A DNA stretch of 64,000 nt from Ryuthela nishihirai (GCA_038380435.1 JAWZYU010000001.1:16658001-16722000), one strand, 5' to 3'; counted from the stretch's first letter, positions 11,225 through 22,945 are shown. The notes: generated by a model not told the origin, from the sequence alone. Made by a program: numbers and translations.

Positions 11225-11790
11225 TAAGATCTCGGGGGAAAACCTGAAATTTGACTTCCGACGTGTCCATTCAAGGTCAAATAGAGGTTGTGTAGAAGTC
11301 AATCCTTGATCTACGAGTACCAGAAGCGTGAAAATTGGTGGTTGGGAGTGTTTCAGGCTGGAGACTACGGAACTGTTATGAAATTTTAGACCGGGAGTGC
11401 CTTTCGAGGTCAAAGGTCAAATCCAGATCTAATAGTGCTGAATAGCTAAAAATTGGTTCCTGGGAGTATTTTGGGTCGTAGCTCTCAGAAATGTTGCGAA
11501 ATTTTGGATGCAATGAGTCCTTCGAAGTCAAAGGTCAACTATAAATATATTGGTGCTAGAGGGCTAAAAATTGGTGCCTGAAGATATTTTGAGCCGTAGA
11601 TCTCATACATTTTGTCAAATATTGGATGCGATGGGTCATTTTAGGTCAAAGGTCAAATTTCGTTATAGCGATGCTGGAGTGCTAAAAAATGATGAATAGG
11701 GCTATTTGAGGCAGTAGAACTCAGAAATAAGAGGAATTTTCGATCTGGAGTTGCATTCAAGGTCACATAAAGGTGAGAGTGACGGTCAAG
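11225..11790 (+). repeat. Decayed tandem repeat, about 117-bp period
   Basis: Five diverged units, each with AAGGTCAAA, a middle block GCTAAAAATTGGTGCCTG and a block CTCAGAAATGTTGCGAAATTTTGGA. The AGGTCA motif recurs near 11272, 11410, 11528, 11646 and 11760. The function is unknown; it may be part of an old element. Confidence 0.8.
11407..11655 (+). promoter_or_regulatory. Candidate DR1 nuclear-receptor half-site pairs
   Basis: AGGTCAAAGGTCA occurs exactly at 11407-11419 and 11643-11655, with a one-mismatch copy at 11525-11537. This is the DR1 arrangement bound by RXR/USP- and HNF4-type receptors in animals. It recurs because it lies within the 117-bp repeat; no nearby gene is recognised, so a regulatory role is only a possibility. 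Confidence 0.25.
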
Positions 11791-12251
11791 ATTGATTTCT
11801 AATATATATGTAATACTAGATGTATAATAATATATATGTAGCATAAAAAATTAAACATTCCAACCGAAGCAGCCCATTTGCCACGAAGGTCCAGTATTTG
11901 TCTGTGTAGTCTTAGATATGATTTTTCAGGAAGATTCATCAAAAAATAATAATCAGAAAGAAAAATTATCCGCGATGATGCTTTGTCGAGAATTTGAACA
12001 AAAAATTATTTTTCTGCAGTCACAATAACAATGAAATTTTTCGAATCTAAAATAACAGCCACTCTTACGAACTCCTGAATACCCCTCAATTTCCAGTGAT
12101 TTATTATGAAAAATCTACTTCTCCAAAGAGCACACAATTTTATATTAAAAAAGGAGTAAAAATATTTCTGAAGCGACCAATGGGTTTCCAATATTGATTG
12201 CATTTAATTAGACGCATCTTTGATAAGAAAAAAAAAATGTTTTAGAACTTA
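11791..12251. other. No recognisable feature
   Basis: AT-rich sequence; nothing recognised. Confidence 0.5.
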
Positions 12252-12253
12252 TA

Positions 12254-12666
12254 CAGTCGCTCAAAAGAATATCCGAACACTATCGGCCGAGTGGTTAGCA
12301 CGCTTGGCTACTGATCTAAGGGACCTGGGTTCGAGCCCCGGGTAAGGCATGGATGTGTGTGTTGTTTTTCTGCTGAGGTCCTGCCATCCTCACAGACCTT
12401 CTACTATGGCATATAAACTGATAGGCTCCTGTCAGACCTCTGTGGCAATCAGCTGCTTGAGGGGGTATTTATTTTTTTTATGGTTGATTACATAATTCAG
12501 AAAAAATATCTGGAAACGTTTTTTTTTAGAAATTAGTGATCTGGCAACCTTCGTTTCATGTGACACGAAGGTTGCCAGATCACTAATTTCTAAAAAAATC
12601 GTTGCCAGATATTTTTTCTGAATTCTGTAATCAACCATAGTGTTCGGATATTTTTTTGAGCGACTG
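12254..12666. mobile_element. Palindromic TA-flanked MITE, interrupted by SINE2
   Basis: Starts CAGTCGCTCAAAAGAATATCC and ends with the inverted GGATATTTTTTTGAGCGACTG, flanked by TA (12252-12253 and 12667-12668). The whole interior is one large palindrome centred near 12560. CAGT ends plus TA target suggest a Tc1/mariner-type MITE without coding capacity. A SINE2 sits in the left arm. A related copy is at 39659-39913. Confidence 0.85.
12284..12480 (+). mobile_element. SINE2 copy inside the palindromic MITE
   Basis: Head GGCCGAGTGGTTAGCACGC, B box GGTTCGAGCCCCG, body GTCCTGCCATCC, and a GTATTTATTTTTTTTA tail. The MITE left arm stops at ACTAT and resumes at TGGTTGATTA, which dates this SINE2 after the MITE. 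Confidence 0.9.
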
Positions 12667-12668
12667 TA

Positions 12669-13140
12669 AATTAAATCTCCCTAACAGATAGAGATGAATT
12701 GTTTAGATAGGTGGAAAGCAAAGCTCTTTTTGCAAATTTGCCATGACCTTCTTCACTTCAGAAAAGACAATTTCCTACGAAACGCTGAATCGTATTACTA
12801 ATGCAACACCGGAAGAACCGGAGATGGTGTGGGGGGTGTAAGAGTTAAATTCTCTGTTGTGAGACATCCATACTGAATTTGTAACGCAAAACGGAAAACT
12901 TTTTTACATTTCGATCCTGGAAGTTTATTGAAGAACTTCCTTTGCACGAGCTCCGCCGTCGCCCCTTTGTCGCCACCATCCTCCCAATATCGTCGGCTCT
13001 TTATCTTCCAAACTCCTCCACATGGCGCGAGATTCGTGTGCTCGCTTAGACTGTGCAATCGCAACTCACCCTGTCGCTGCCATGGAAAACTTGGTGGATT
13101 TCTTCTGGCCGTGACTCTTGCTCCGAAGACTTCCCTTTCA
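12669..13140. other. No recognisable feature
   Basis: Unique-looking sequence, somewhat more GC-rich than average. Short open frames on both strands have no recognised homology. Confidence 0.5.
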
Positions 13141-13150
13141 GCGACCGCAT

Positions 13151-13541
13151 GGGGCGGGGGTGGCTCAGTCGGTAGCGCGCCAGGCTCGTAATCTGTAGTT
13201 CCCAGGTTCGAGTCCCAGCTGGGTCAGCGTTGAGATTTATCTCCGCAAAATTCCCCGCCCTGCCCACGGTCAGTAGGGGACACCGCTGAGCTTGAAAAGG
13301 CCGCCGTCCGTCGGATGGGACGTTAGGCCGTGGCCCCGTGTGCGGGAGAGCCATACCCTGTGCACGTTAAAGAACACGCTGGATGGTCTTGACGGGAGGC
13401 TACCATCTGTCTCCCAACAGCTATTCCAGTGGGTCCCCTCCCTCAACCTTCTCTGAGCCTTCGGGGTCCTTGTGACCTGGCAATTTAGCCCATGGTGTGC
13501 AAAAAAGTGCCGCTCAGAGGTAAAACAACCCAACCCAACCC
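13151..13541 (+). mobile_element. SINE1 full-length copy
   Basis: Complete head, body and CAACCCAACCC tail. TSD GCGACCGCAT at 13141-13150 and 13542-13551. Confidence 0.95.
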
Positions 13542-13551
13542 GCGACCGCAT

Positions 13552-14085
13552 CCAAATACAAATATTAATAAGGTTAACACTGGTGCCCGATCAACAAAAG
13601 AGAACAGCAGCGCCAACTGTACAGCGAAACCAATTTATGGCTAACGTTGACTCTGCGAAATTGGAAACAACTTCTCTTTCGTTTCTAAATAGTTCTTAAA
13701 AGTTTGCGATCGCTTCTTTTACAGAATTGGCTTGTTTGCATCGGTTATTTTATTTCGCTGCTGCCAAAGGAACAAATTGAGATAGTTTGCTCTTTGTTCC
13801 TTTTATCGTTTTGCAGTGCATTTTTACCTTTAAGATATCATTTGCTGACTACGCAATAGACAAGAGTGGTTGCTGCAAACGTTTGGTAGCTAAATTGTTT
13901 TAGGCGTCGCTTGTAAAAATTGTTTTTTTTTTCTGTCTTTTTTTACATGCATTGCGCTTGAGGTTTGCTACTTCTTTTTTGTTTCGATAACGTCCTCAGT
14001 TGATATCAAACATAAAACACATTTCGCTTTTGGGGCTTGGTCAACTATTTGTTTGAGGAGGGATCTCATCAGCTTTCAGGGCGGG
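13552..14085. other. No recognisable feature
   Basis: AT-rich sequence with T-runs; nothing recognised. Confidence 0.5.
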
Positions 14086-14530
14086 GGTGGCTCAGTCGGT
14101 AGCGCGCCAGGCTCGTAATCTGTAGTTCCCAGGTTCGAGTCCCAGCTGGGTCAGCGTTGAGATTTATCTCCGCAAAAATTCCCCGCCCTGCCCACGGTCA
14201 GTAACAGACACCGATGGGCTTGGAAAGGCCGCCGTCCGTCGGATGGGACGTTAAGCCGTGGCCCCGTGTGCGGGAGAGCCATACCCTGTGCACGTTAAAG
14301 AACACGCTGGATGGCCTTGACGGGAGGCTACCATCTGTCTCCCAACAGCTGTTCCAGTGGGTCCCCTCCCCCAACCTTCTCTGAGCCTTCGGGGTCCATG
14401 TGACCTGGCCATTTAGCCCATGGTGTGCAAAAAAATGTCGCTCAGAGGTAAAACAACAACACAACCCTTGTGACATGGCCGTTTAGCCCATGGTGTGCAA
14501 AAAAAGTGCCGCTCAGAGGTAAAACAACCC
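14086..14530 (+). mobile_element. SINE1 copy with re-copied 3' end
   Basis: A full SINE1 (14086-14467) is followed at once by a second copy of only the last ~64 bp (14468-14530, TTGTGACATGGCC to AAAACAACCC). A clear TSD is not visible. See the similar arrangements at 23954 and 51909. Confidence 0.9.
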
Positions 14531-14695
14531 AAATCCCATCCGACGGAAGGCAATCTTTCCAAGCTCATCGGTGTCATCTTTATCACCGAGGACAGGATGA
14601 GGATTCAGCGAGGATAAATTTCAACTCAAGCGCATTTGGGACTCGAATCTGGGAACTTCAGATTACGAACCGACTGAATCAACCCTCGCCAAAAT
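14531..14695 (-). mobile_element. Old SINE1 fragment
   Basis: On the + strand ATCCCATCCGACGGAAGGC through GGGACTCGAATCTGGGAAC matches the head half of SINE1 in reverse, well diverged. It ends near the AACCCTCGCC remnant of the head. Confidence 0.8.
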
Positions 14696-16807
14696 CGGAT
14701 AGTATTCGATTAGTTACCAATGAAACTCAAGTGGGGAATCGTTGGAAAAATTAAATCTAAAAAGGCATCTTGATCATTATAACCATTATTTCAGGAGGAC
14801 AATTATAATTTATAGAAACACAGTACACAGTTAAAGAGCAAAAATATTCTTTTTGATGAGTACTATGAATTGGCAAAATCGTTTAATTATACACCTAAAA
14901 ATGTTTGGTGAAAAATTTAGAAGAAATGAGCAAAATTCAGTCAAAGTCTCATTACACATACAACTTCAAGTAGGGCCTTACTTTTAAGGAGAAAAATATT
15001 TAAAATATTTGAGAAAGATTCTAGTAAAAGAGAGAAAGAACTAGAGAGAAGAAAGAACGACAAATCTTAAGGTCCCTCCTCCCACGATCTTTCTTATCTG
15101 TATTAGATATCTAATATTATTGGCTTGTTAGAGCGACCGTAGATAACACTAGGTTCGAAACATTTGCGAATTCAATGAATATTTTTTAACCATGTAAAAA
15201 TATTGACTTTGTATTTTTAAATACTGAGTAAAATTGTAGATGCAATTTAAAAAAATTAAAATTAAATAATAATAAAAAATGTTACATTTAGTAAATTGCT
15301 CAAATTATTTTCTTCTTCTCATAACAAAATATTTAAATTTTAATATTTATTTTTGTTGGGGGTAATTGCCCATGCGTAAAATTTATCCCTGTCTATCAGA
15401 TAACTTGGCACTGATCGAGGTAGATGGGAAGGGGGGGGGGGGTAACGCGACTTATTTTTAAATATGCCAGTGTGCCAAAAAAAATCCGACCCTGAATTCA
15501 GTATATTTATTGTTTGTGTGATGCGTAGCTTTTAGACTAACTGCATTTCCTGTTTAAAAATTAGCAAGATTTTAAAGCTCAAGTAATACGATGACTGTTG
15601 AGCGATGAAAAATTAAGGTTTAGTGAAAAAAAATTGTCTTGATCCGGGAGGAATACGAACATATTACCTTAATAATATTACCAAAAACGATTACGTTGGT
15701 GAATAAATGGAATTAAATGTTCAAAGAATCGCAAAGACTTTGGATTATCGAAATTCTTAACAAAATATCAAAGCGTTTTCCCTTAAAAGTTATATCAGAG
15801 GGTTCATTCAATACACACAAATGCTGGGTAACGGATCTTGTTCAACAAATTACAATTGGATCTGGTAGCTTTCAAGAAAAAAGGTTCTCCGTATACTTCG
15901 TTTTGCAAAGCCTGGCATGTTTTATTGCTCACCACTCTACCGAAAGTGAATGAGGATATGTTGAAGGCTTCCTCTGCTTCCGATGCTTCTGTTTCATCCG
16001 TCGACCCAGCCATTTCTCCCCCTTTCTCTCCGTAGCATGGCCTGCACTTGCCTCTCGTACTCCGTCCCTTGTCAGCAAGTTGCTCCCTCCACGTGATAGA
16101 GTGGCTCTCTGCGAGTGTGAAGGCCTTTCGCTCTCCTAACGAGTTAAGCGCCTCCACGCTGCTGTGCTGACGGAGCCGGCAGCTTCTATTTCGGGGCCCC
16201 TACATCCTGTTTGATGGATAGGTCTCTTGATGTTGGGCCGTACCTTCCGTGTAGTGGGTTTCGAAGTCCACAGCGTTTTAACTACGGAAGTGATTAGCTA
16301 TGAATGAGCATTGCCTTTCGTGTAGAAGTAAGATCTTTTAACTTAGCTTCGACCGGGGATTAAACTTAGAGATTAATCTCTAAGTTGTTTGCTCAACACC
16401 ATCAGATGCAGTGGGTAAAATCCCATGTAGGGTCTCAGAGGAATTTATAAGACTTCGAATCATTACTTATCGAAATCGGCTTTCTTAAAGTAAAATGCGA
16501 TGCTGCAAATGTTTCCCTTTTGAGCTTAATGGTGTTGACATTAGTGAAGGTAAAAAATAAACTCGGTTACCAAATTATTTCTAATTAGACTTTGAGGAAT
16601 AACAGTATTCATCAGTTGCAGTGCAATCTTTCATTTTTTGCAGCTCAGTTCTCCAGCACGTTTAAGTGTCTCAATTTTATACCGAACCTTCATTCTTGCC
16701 TTCATGTGCATTTGAAATTCAATAAAAACTCTTCTGTTTTCAACTTCGAGCATGAGCTTCGTTTTAATATCGGCCACCATTTAAATGATATATATCTTCT
16801 TTGCAGA
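14696..16807. other. No recognisable feature
   Basis: About 2.1 kb of AT-rich sequence with a G-run near 15429-15442. At 15800-16160 both strands have modest open frames, but I recognise no domain and see no convincing splice context. Confidence 0.5.
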
Positions 16808-17176
16808 TCTTACCCCCCACCCCCCCAAAAAAATCTACATTTTAAAATAAATTGGTGAAATTATCGCTTAATTACCCAATATATATCCCCGCCCTGCCCA
16901 CGGTCAGTAGGGGACACCGATGGGCTTGCAAAGGCCGCCGTCCGTCGGATGGAACGTTAAGCCGTGGCTCCGTGTGCGGGATAGCCATATCCTGTGCATG
17001 TTAAAGAACACGCTGGATGGCCTTGACGGGAGGCTACCATCTGTCTCCCAACAGCTGTTCCAGTGGGTCCTCTCCCCCAACCTTCTCTGAGCCTTCGGGG
17101 TTCATGTGACCTGGCCATTTAGCCCATGGTGTGCAATAAAGTGCCGCTCAGAGTTAAAACAACGCAACCCAACCCA
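16808..17176 (+). mobile_element. 80-bp module joined to headless SINE1
   Basis: An 80-bp module (ACCCCCCCAAAAAAATCTAC to TTACCCAATATATATC, 16808-16888) stands where the tRNA head should be. It is followed by the SINE1 body from CCCGCCCTGCCCACGG to CAACCCAACCC. The same module joins SINE1 at the same body position at 42620-42700, so this may be a variant SINE with a substituted 5' part. No TSD was found. Confidence 0.8.
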
Positions 17177-17419
17177 ATATATACATTCGCAATTTCTTTT
17201 ACCAAATCTTACGAATGCCATTTTCTTTAAACAGAAAATGGCGAAACGTTATAGGTTTTCGTGCCAGCCGAGAACTTTCTGTTAACATAAAGAGCTGTAT
17301 TTTCGGCTGTTGTATCTGAGCTACCCCTGAGCTGTAGTTTTGGCTGCACAATGGCCCAACGCACACCAAGATCAGAACAAGTTTAGAGTTAAGTTCGGTT
17401 ATTTTTCCTTTAAGCCTGA

Positions 17420-17720
17420 ATGTTATGCACAGAATGGGGTAAATGGCCAGGTCATAAAAACCCCAAAGGCTCAGAAAAGGTTGTGGAAGGAAACACCCTA
17501 GATAACTGCTGGAAGCCTATGCTCTTTTGGTTTGTAGGATATAGTTCTCGTGCACAGGGGCCATGGTTTAACGTCCCATCGGACGAACGGCAGCCTTTCC
17601 AAGCTCATCGGTGCCCTCTTTCTCACCAAGAGTAGAACGAGGGCTTGAGGAGATGAATTTCGACCCAGGCAAAGCTGGAACTCAAGCTTGGCGCGCTACA
17701 GACTGATCCCACTAAACAAG
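17420..17720 (-). mobile_element. Old SINE1 copy
   Basis: Diverged but collinear with the whole family: AAATGGCCAGGTCA, GGTTTAACGTCCCATC, TTTCCAAGCTCATCGGTG, then a degraded head ending TTGGCGCGCTACAGACTGA. Confidence 0.85.
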
Positions 17721-18218
17721 TCTCAAGAAGTAGTGGGAACCTCCTATTAGGGCCAGCCAAAGTGTTATTAATGGGCATGGGATCTGGATCTCCCGCACAC
17801 TGCGTTGCGGCTGAACATCATACTCAAGTAAAAATTGTATATCATTGCCCAACAATGTTTTTCTTTATCACCGAGGGCAGGATGTTAATGAGAAACTAAC
17901 AACCTTCTATTACTATACTAACGACTTTCCGGGAAATTACTTCCTGGGGACGTAAGACAGGTATTTCGGAGTTAGCAAATTGATTCCCGGAGATAGAACC
18001 GGATATGCTACCAAATTAAACTTCCACTTGCAAGCAATGCCTGGGTTATAGAGTTTTTCTCAAATGAGTTAAATCTTTTACCCATATGCATTGATAAATT
18101 AAATAAAGTTCATGTGTCGAATATTTTAGTATAAATTGAGATTATGATAACCCTCTTTTAGCAATATATAACTAATTCAGAGGAAAATCTCCAGAAAGTT
18201 TTGTTTCTGAAGGTAAGA

Positions 18219-18601
18219 TTGGATTGTTTTACCTCTGAGCGGCACTTTTTTGCACACCATGGGCTAAATGGCCAGGCCACAAGGACCCCGAAGGCTCAGA
18301 GAAGGTTGGGGGAGGGGACTCACTGGAACAGCTGTTGGGGGACAGATGGTAGCCTCCCGTCAATGCCATCCAGCGTGTTCTTTAACGTGCACAGGGTATG
18401 GCTCTCCCGCACACGGGGCCACGGCTTAACGTCCCACCGACGGACGGCGGCCTTTTCAAGCCCATCTGTGTCCCCTACTGACCGTGGGCAGGGCGGGGAA
18501 TTTTTGCGGAGATAAATCTCAACACTGACCCAGCTGGGACTCGAACCTGGGAACTACAGATTACGAGCCTGGCGCGCTACCGACTGAGCCACCCCCGCCC
18601 C
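18219..18601 (-). mobile_element. SINE1 full-length copy
   Basis: Complete element. TSD TTCTGAAGGTAAGA at 18205-18218 and 18602-18615 (14 bp). Confidence 0.95.
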
Positions 18602-18905
18602 TTCTGAAGGTAAGAGAGTTTAAATGCAAATTTCTGGATTTTAGCTGTGAATTCGCGAAAGGTGATAACTCAGAGAGACTGAAGATGTTTAATGAAGCAA
18701 CTGGATAGTTCTCATGTTTGCAGACAGCCATGCTAGTTAGGTCACCATAAGCAGTCATGTAATGTAGATAATTCTTATACAATTATTTCTATTATTATTA
18801 CTGGTGTAATTTTATGCTAATCTTTTTTTTTATTAATGTTTATTTATAAATATATCTTATTTAGAAGAAAAATGATTTGCATTGATTAGTAATTATCATC
18901 TATAT

Positions 18906-19359
18906 CAGCGCTGTCCAACCAGCGGTCAGCATATGGCCCGCACAAGAATTTTTGTTGCTCGCGAACAAAATTAAGTTTTTACTTGAAATTTTAAATAAAT
19001 ATCTATAATCCACCTTATAATTTTTTGTCAACTTATATTACTTTATTTGATATGCAATCTTCAACTTACACATTCTATTTGCAATTATTATTGCACCATT
19101 TCAACTTACTCATTCTATTCTTATTGCCCAACAACTACAGCCACAATGCTCCCATTAAATTTATTAAATATTTGATAAGGCTTAGAAAATTTATATTCGC
19201 TTATTATTACTTATTATTTTTCGTATAAATAAAATAATTTTTTGAGGTGACATGAATTGACTTTTCAATTACCTATCCTGTCCTATTCTTTTTTTTGGCC
19301 CGCGAAATATTGGCGAAATCAAAAATGGCCCGCGGTCTTAGAGAAGTTGGACAACACTG
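18906..19359. mobile_element. Short non-autonomous hAT element
   Basis: Left end CAGCGCTGTCCAACC and right end GGTTGGACAACACTG-type inverted repeat (AGTTGGACAACACTG), each with GGCCCGC just inside. The 8-bp TSD is ATCTATAT (18898-18905) / ATCTATAC (19360-19367). At 454 bp it has no coding capacity. The TSD overlaps the 5' terminus of the adjacent Helitron. Confidence 0.87.
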
Positions 19360-19360
19360 A

Positions 19361-20351
19361 TCTATACAATAAAAGGTGTCTCCGTCTGTCTGTCTGACTC
19401 TTCGTGAAATCAACGTACATGCTCCAAATTTTCAGAGAATGTTTCTGGTTGTGGTCAGGATTGCAGTGCCAAATTTCAGGTCGAAAGTCCCAAAGGGGGG
19501 GCTTGCTAGAAGCAAAAATATTTTACCATGCTATTCCTACGGGAAACGAGAATCGCTGTCAAATTTACTGTTGCCATTTATTATTTCCTAACTGTGAAAG
19601 TAAAGAGTTAAAATAGCATTTAAATATTCTGGTGCAAAATCTGACCCTGTTGCCAGATTCCTCACATTTCCAAAAGCATTATTTAGGCGTTCCATTGCAG
19701 CTAGGGACTTGATTTTCTAACCAAACGAAATTTGGGACCTTTCGGTGAAGAACGTCGGGAATTACAGAATACCAAAATCTGACGAATTAAATATCTCGAT
19801 CGTTTGTCAAGGGCTCTGAGAGCGCGCGCCGAGTCAGCAACGACCTTTGCAACACCTGGAAATTCTTAGTTTTCAAACTGTGATAAAATGTCGGGGGGTG
19901 GGAATACTCAGAAAACTAACCATTAGTGCAGGAAACAACAAAATATGCGGATTAAAAGTGATACACGCGCTGTCACAATTTGTGTAGAAACGAAGCCACG
20001 GGCCAAGTGAGAACCTGATTTTTAAACTAATCACCGGGGGCACACGGGGGACGCTGTGCAAGAAATTTTGACCGTAGGAACGAATATTACGGGAGCCATA
20101 GGCCAGCAAAATCTGTGGTAACGGAAATGAAAAATCTCGGTAGCTTACGCAGAAACTAAGCCACGAGCTATAAGAGAGCTCGCTGACGTCAACAACGATC
20201 CAAGCAAACACCGGGCAAATTTCTTCCTGTTGAAAAAATGTGCTAAAGTGTCGGGGTGGGGGGTACTTACAACATTTACCTTTAGTGCAGTGAAAATAAG
20301 AATATGTAGGTTAAACGTGACACCCGGGCAGTGCCGGGTACGTTCAGCTAG
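19361..20351 (+). mobile_element. Non-autonomous Helitron
   Basis: Starts TCTATACAATAAAAGG and a GTCTGTCTGTCTG tract, ends with a CCCGGGCAGTGCCGGG hairpin (20323-20338) and TACGTTCAGCTAG, with host A before and T after: TC start, hairpin plus CTAG end and A/T target are Helitron hallmarks. It contains a diverged internal duplication of about 330 bp (around 19800-20125 and 20140-20345). No Rep/helicase coding is present, so it depends on another copy for rolling-circle movement. Confidence 0.85.
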
Positions 20352-20352
20352 T

Positions 20353-20996
20353 AAATAATAAATACAAATAATAATACGCTAATAAATACGAATAATATTT
20401 CTTCTAAATATGATCTATTTATAAATAAGCGTTAGTATAAAAGTATACCACTGATAATAATAGAAAGAGATGTATAAGAATTATCTACGTTACAGAACTA
20501 CTTAAGGTGACGTCATAACCTGGTCCACAGGCCTTCTGCTCTAGGAGGTGTTGGTTACGGTCTAAACCAGGCATGCACAAACTCCGGCCTTTGGGCCGAT
20601 TGAGCACGTTTGACAATTGTACCTGGCCCGCAAGAAAACTGGATAATGTAAAACAAATTCCTTTTCATCTGGCTCTGCTAAAATGATAGCTGGTTTATTA
20701 AATTTTTTGTCTTTCGCCTTATTAATCTCATACAACTATCTGCAATCTCATTGAAGCCGAATGTTTAGCAACACATTTCTGGGATCCAGTCCCATCTTTC
20801 ATATATTGCTTCGACAATCTAACTTCAGTTTTGACGTCTAAATAAACTTAATAAGAAATTACATGCTAATATAATTTGTACCTAAACAAAAGACAAGTGA
20901 AATGCAATAGACAAAAATGAAACTTTTTTGCTCTTATTGCCCCCATCTCTTCTTAACTGTTGATCCACAGCAAATATAAAATTTTTCTATTCGGTT
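20353..20996. other. Mostly featureless; one possible hAT end
   Basis: At about 20570 CAGGCATGCACAAACTCCGGCC followed by GGCCCGCAAG resembles a hAT left end, but I find no matching right end. The rest is AT-rich with nothing recognised. Confidence 0.45.
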
Positions 20997-21311
20997 CAAA
21001 AATGTCTGTTCAGCAATTATTAAACTGAAATGTCTGTTCACCAGTTACTAACTAAAATCTCTGTTCAACATTTTCTAAGCTAAAATGTTTGTTCACCACT
21101 TTATAAACTAAAATGTCTGTTCACCACTTTCTAAACTAAAATGTCTGTTCACCACTTTCTAAACTAAAATGTCTGTTCACTTCTTTCTAAACTAAATGTT
21201 TGTTCACTTTCTAAACTAAAATGTCTGTTCACCATTTTCTAAACTGAAATGTTTGTTCACCATTTTCTAAACTAAAATGTCTGTTCACCACTTTCTAAAC
21301 TAAAATGTTTG
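20997..21311 (+). repeat. Minisatellite, about 29-bp units
   Basis: About 11 units of the type TAAACTAAAATGTCTGTTC followed by ACCACTTTC, with small length changes. The middle units are nearly identical. Confidence 0.93.
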
Positions 21312-21801
21312 GACTAGAGATGATTTCGTGACTGAATTCTGACCTCGAAGTTACTGAGCTCGTCCCGAAACATCATGATAATCAATGAAACCAAGGACGG
21401 TTAAGGAAAACATTCCTCTGACATATAGTAAAACATGTATACAAAAAGGCACTCCATTAAACCACATTTTAATTCTTCATATTATAGGCTATTACAAACT
21501 TAAGATAATTATAATCAGTCGAAACCAAAACAAAAGCTTAAAGTTATTCAAAATGAAAAATACTAGACAAAATTCGCAGAATTTTGAACAAAAACAAAAA
21601 TCCTTATGTACGATACGAGTTATTCATTAATTAAAGAAATAAAAATGGTTTAAAATATGCGTAACAAAAATACCTATTTTCTTGCATACATCCTAAAAAC
21701 TGGAAAATAAAAATAAAGCACAATGTAATAAAAATTATTCATTGAACTCGCATTCACAAGAAAAGATAACGCGCAGTCAGTTTTTTTAAAATGTATGTAA
21801 A
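21312..21801. other. No recognisable feature
   Basis: AT-rich sequence; nothing recognised. Confidence 0.5.
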
Positions 21802-21806
21802 ATGTG

Positions 21807-22189
21807 TTGGATTGTTATACCTCTGAGCGGCACTTTTTGGCACACCATGGGCTAAATGGCCAAGCCACAAGGACCCCGAAGGTTCAGAGAAGGTTGGGGG
21901 AGGGGACCCACTGGAACAGCTGTTGGGAGACAGATGGTAGCCTCCCGTCAAGGCCATCCCGCGTGTTCTTTAACGTGCACAGGGTATGGCTCTCCCGCAC
22001 ACGGAGCCACGGCTTAACGTCCCATCCGACGGACGACGGTCTTTCCAAGCCCATCGGTGTCCCCTACTGACCGTGGGCAGGGCGGGGAATTTTGCGGAGA
22101 TAAATCTCAACGCTGACCCAGCTGGGACTCGAACCTGGGAACTACAGATTACGAGCCTGGCGCGCTACCGACTGAGCCACCCCCGCCCC
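21807..22189 (-). mobile_element. SINE1 full-length copy
   Basis: Complete element. Only a short flanking match, ATGTG (21802-21806 and 22190-22194), is visible as a TSD. Confidence 0.93.
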
Positions 22190-22211
22190 ATGTGATTTTC
22201 CCAGATCTGTA

Positions 22212-22945
22212 ATCCTGTAATCCATCCCTCAAAGATGGCATATTAAAGGATGCACATGACTGGCACTGTTGAATCAACTTCAGCTATCCTTCTGTTGTTT
22301 TATTAAAGGAATCCCAACTAAACACATCCTGTAATCCATCCCTCAAAGATGGCATATTAAAGGATGCACATGATTTGGCACTGTTGAATAAACTTCAGCT
22401 ATCCTTCTGTTGTTTTATTAAAGGAATCCCAACTAAACACATCCTGTAATCCATCCCTCAAAGATGGCATATTAAAAGATGCACATGATTTGGCACTGTT
22501 GAATCAACTTCAGCTATCCTTCTGTTGTGTTATTAAAGGAATCCCAGCCAAACACATCCTGTAATCCATCCCTCAAAGATGGCATATTAAAGGATGCACA
22601 TGATTTGGCACTGTTGAATCAACTTCAGCTATCCTTCTGTTGCTTTATTAAAGGACTCCCAACTAACCACATCCTGTAATCCATCCCTCAAAGATGGCAT
22701 ATTAAAAGATGCACATGATTTGGCACTGTTGAATCAACTTCAGCTATTCTTCTGTTGTTTTATTAAAGGAATCCCAGCCAAACACATCCTGTAATCTATC
22801 TCTCAAAATGGCCTATTAGAGGATGAACATGATTTAGCACTGTTGAATCAACTTTATCCATTATTTTATTGCTTTATGAAAGGAATCCTAGTCAAACACG
22901 TCCGGTAATCCATCCCTCAAAGACGGCATATTATAGGATGAACAT
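22212..22945 (+). repeat. 115-bp tandem array, about 6.4 units
   Basis: ATCCTGTAATCCATCCCTC starts units near 22212, 22326, 22441, 22556, 22671, 22786 and (diverged) 22900. Units 1-5 are nearly identical; the last two have drifted, so the array has grown at its left. Each unit holds GATGGCATATTAAAGGATGC and TTCTGTTGTTTTATTAAAGG. Confidence 0.95.

Noticed and set aside
15427..15442. G- and C-runs (also near 35150, 35370, 37915, 38210, 52998) as regulatory or G-quadruplex elements
   Set aside because: They are single homopolymer runs without the spaced G-tracts of a typical quadruplex, and could partly be sequencing or assembly errors.
15804..16157. 117-codon minus-strand open frame
   Set aside because: No known motif, overlapped by open frames on the other strand.
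20570..20640. A complete second Zaphod-like hAT element
   Set aside because: Only a left-end-like sequence is present; no inverted right end or TSD was found within the next kilobase.
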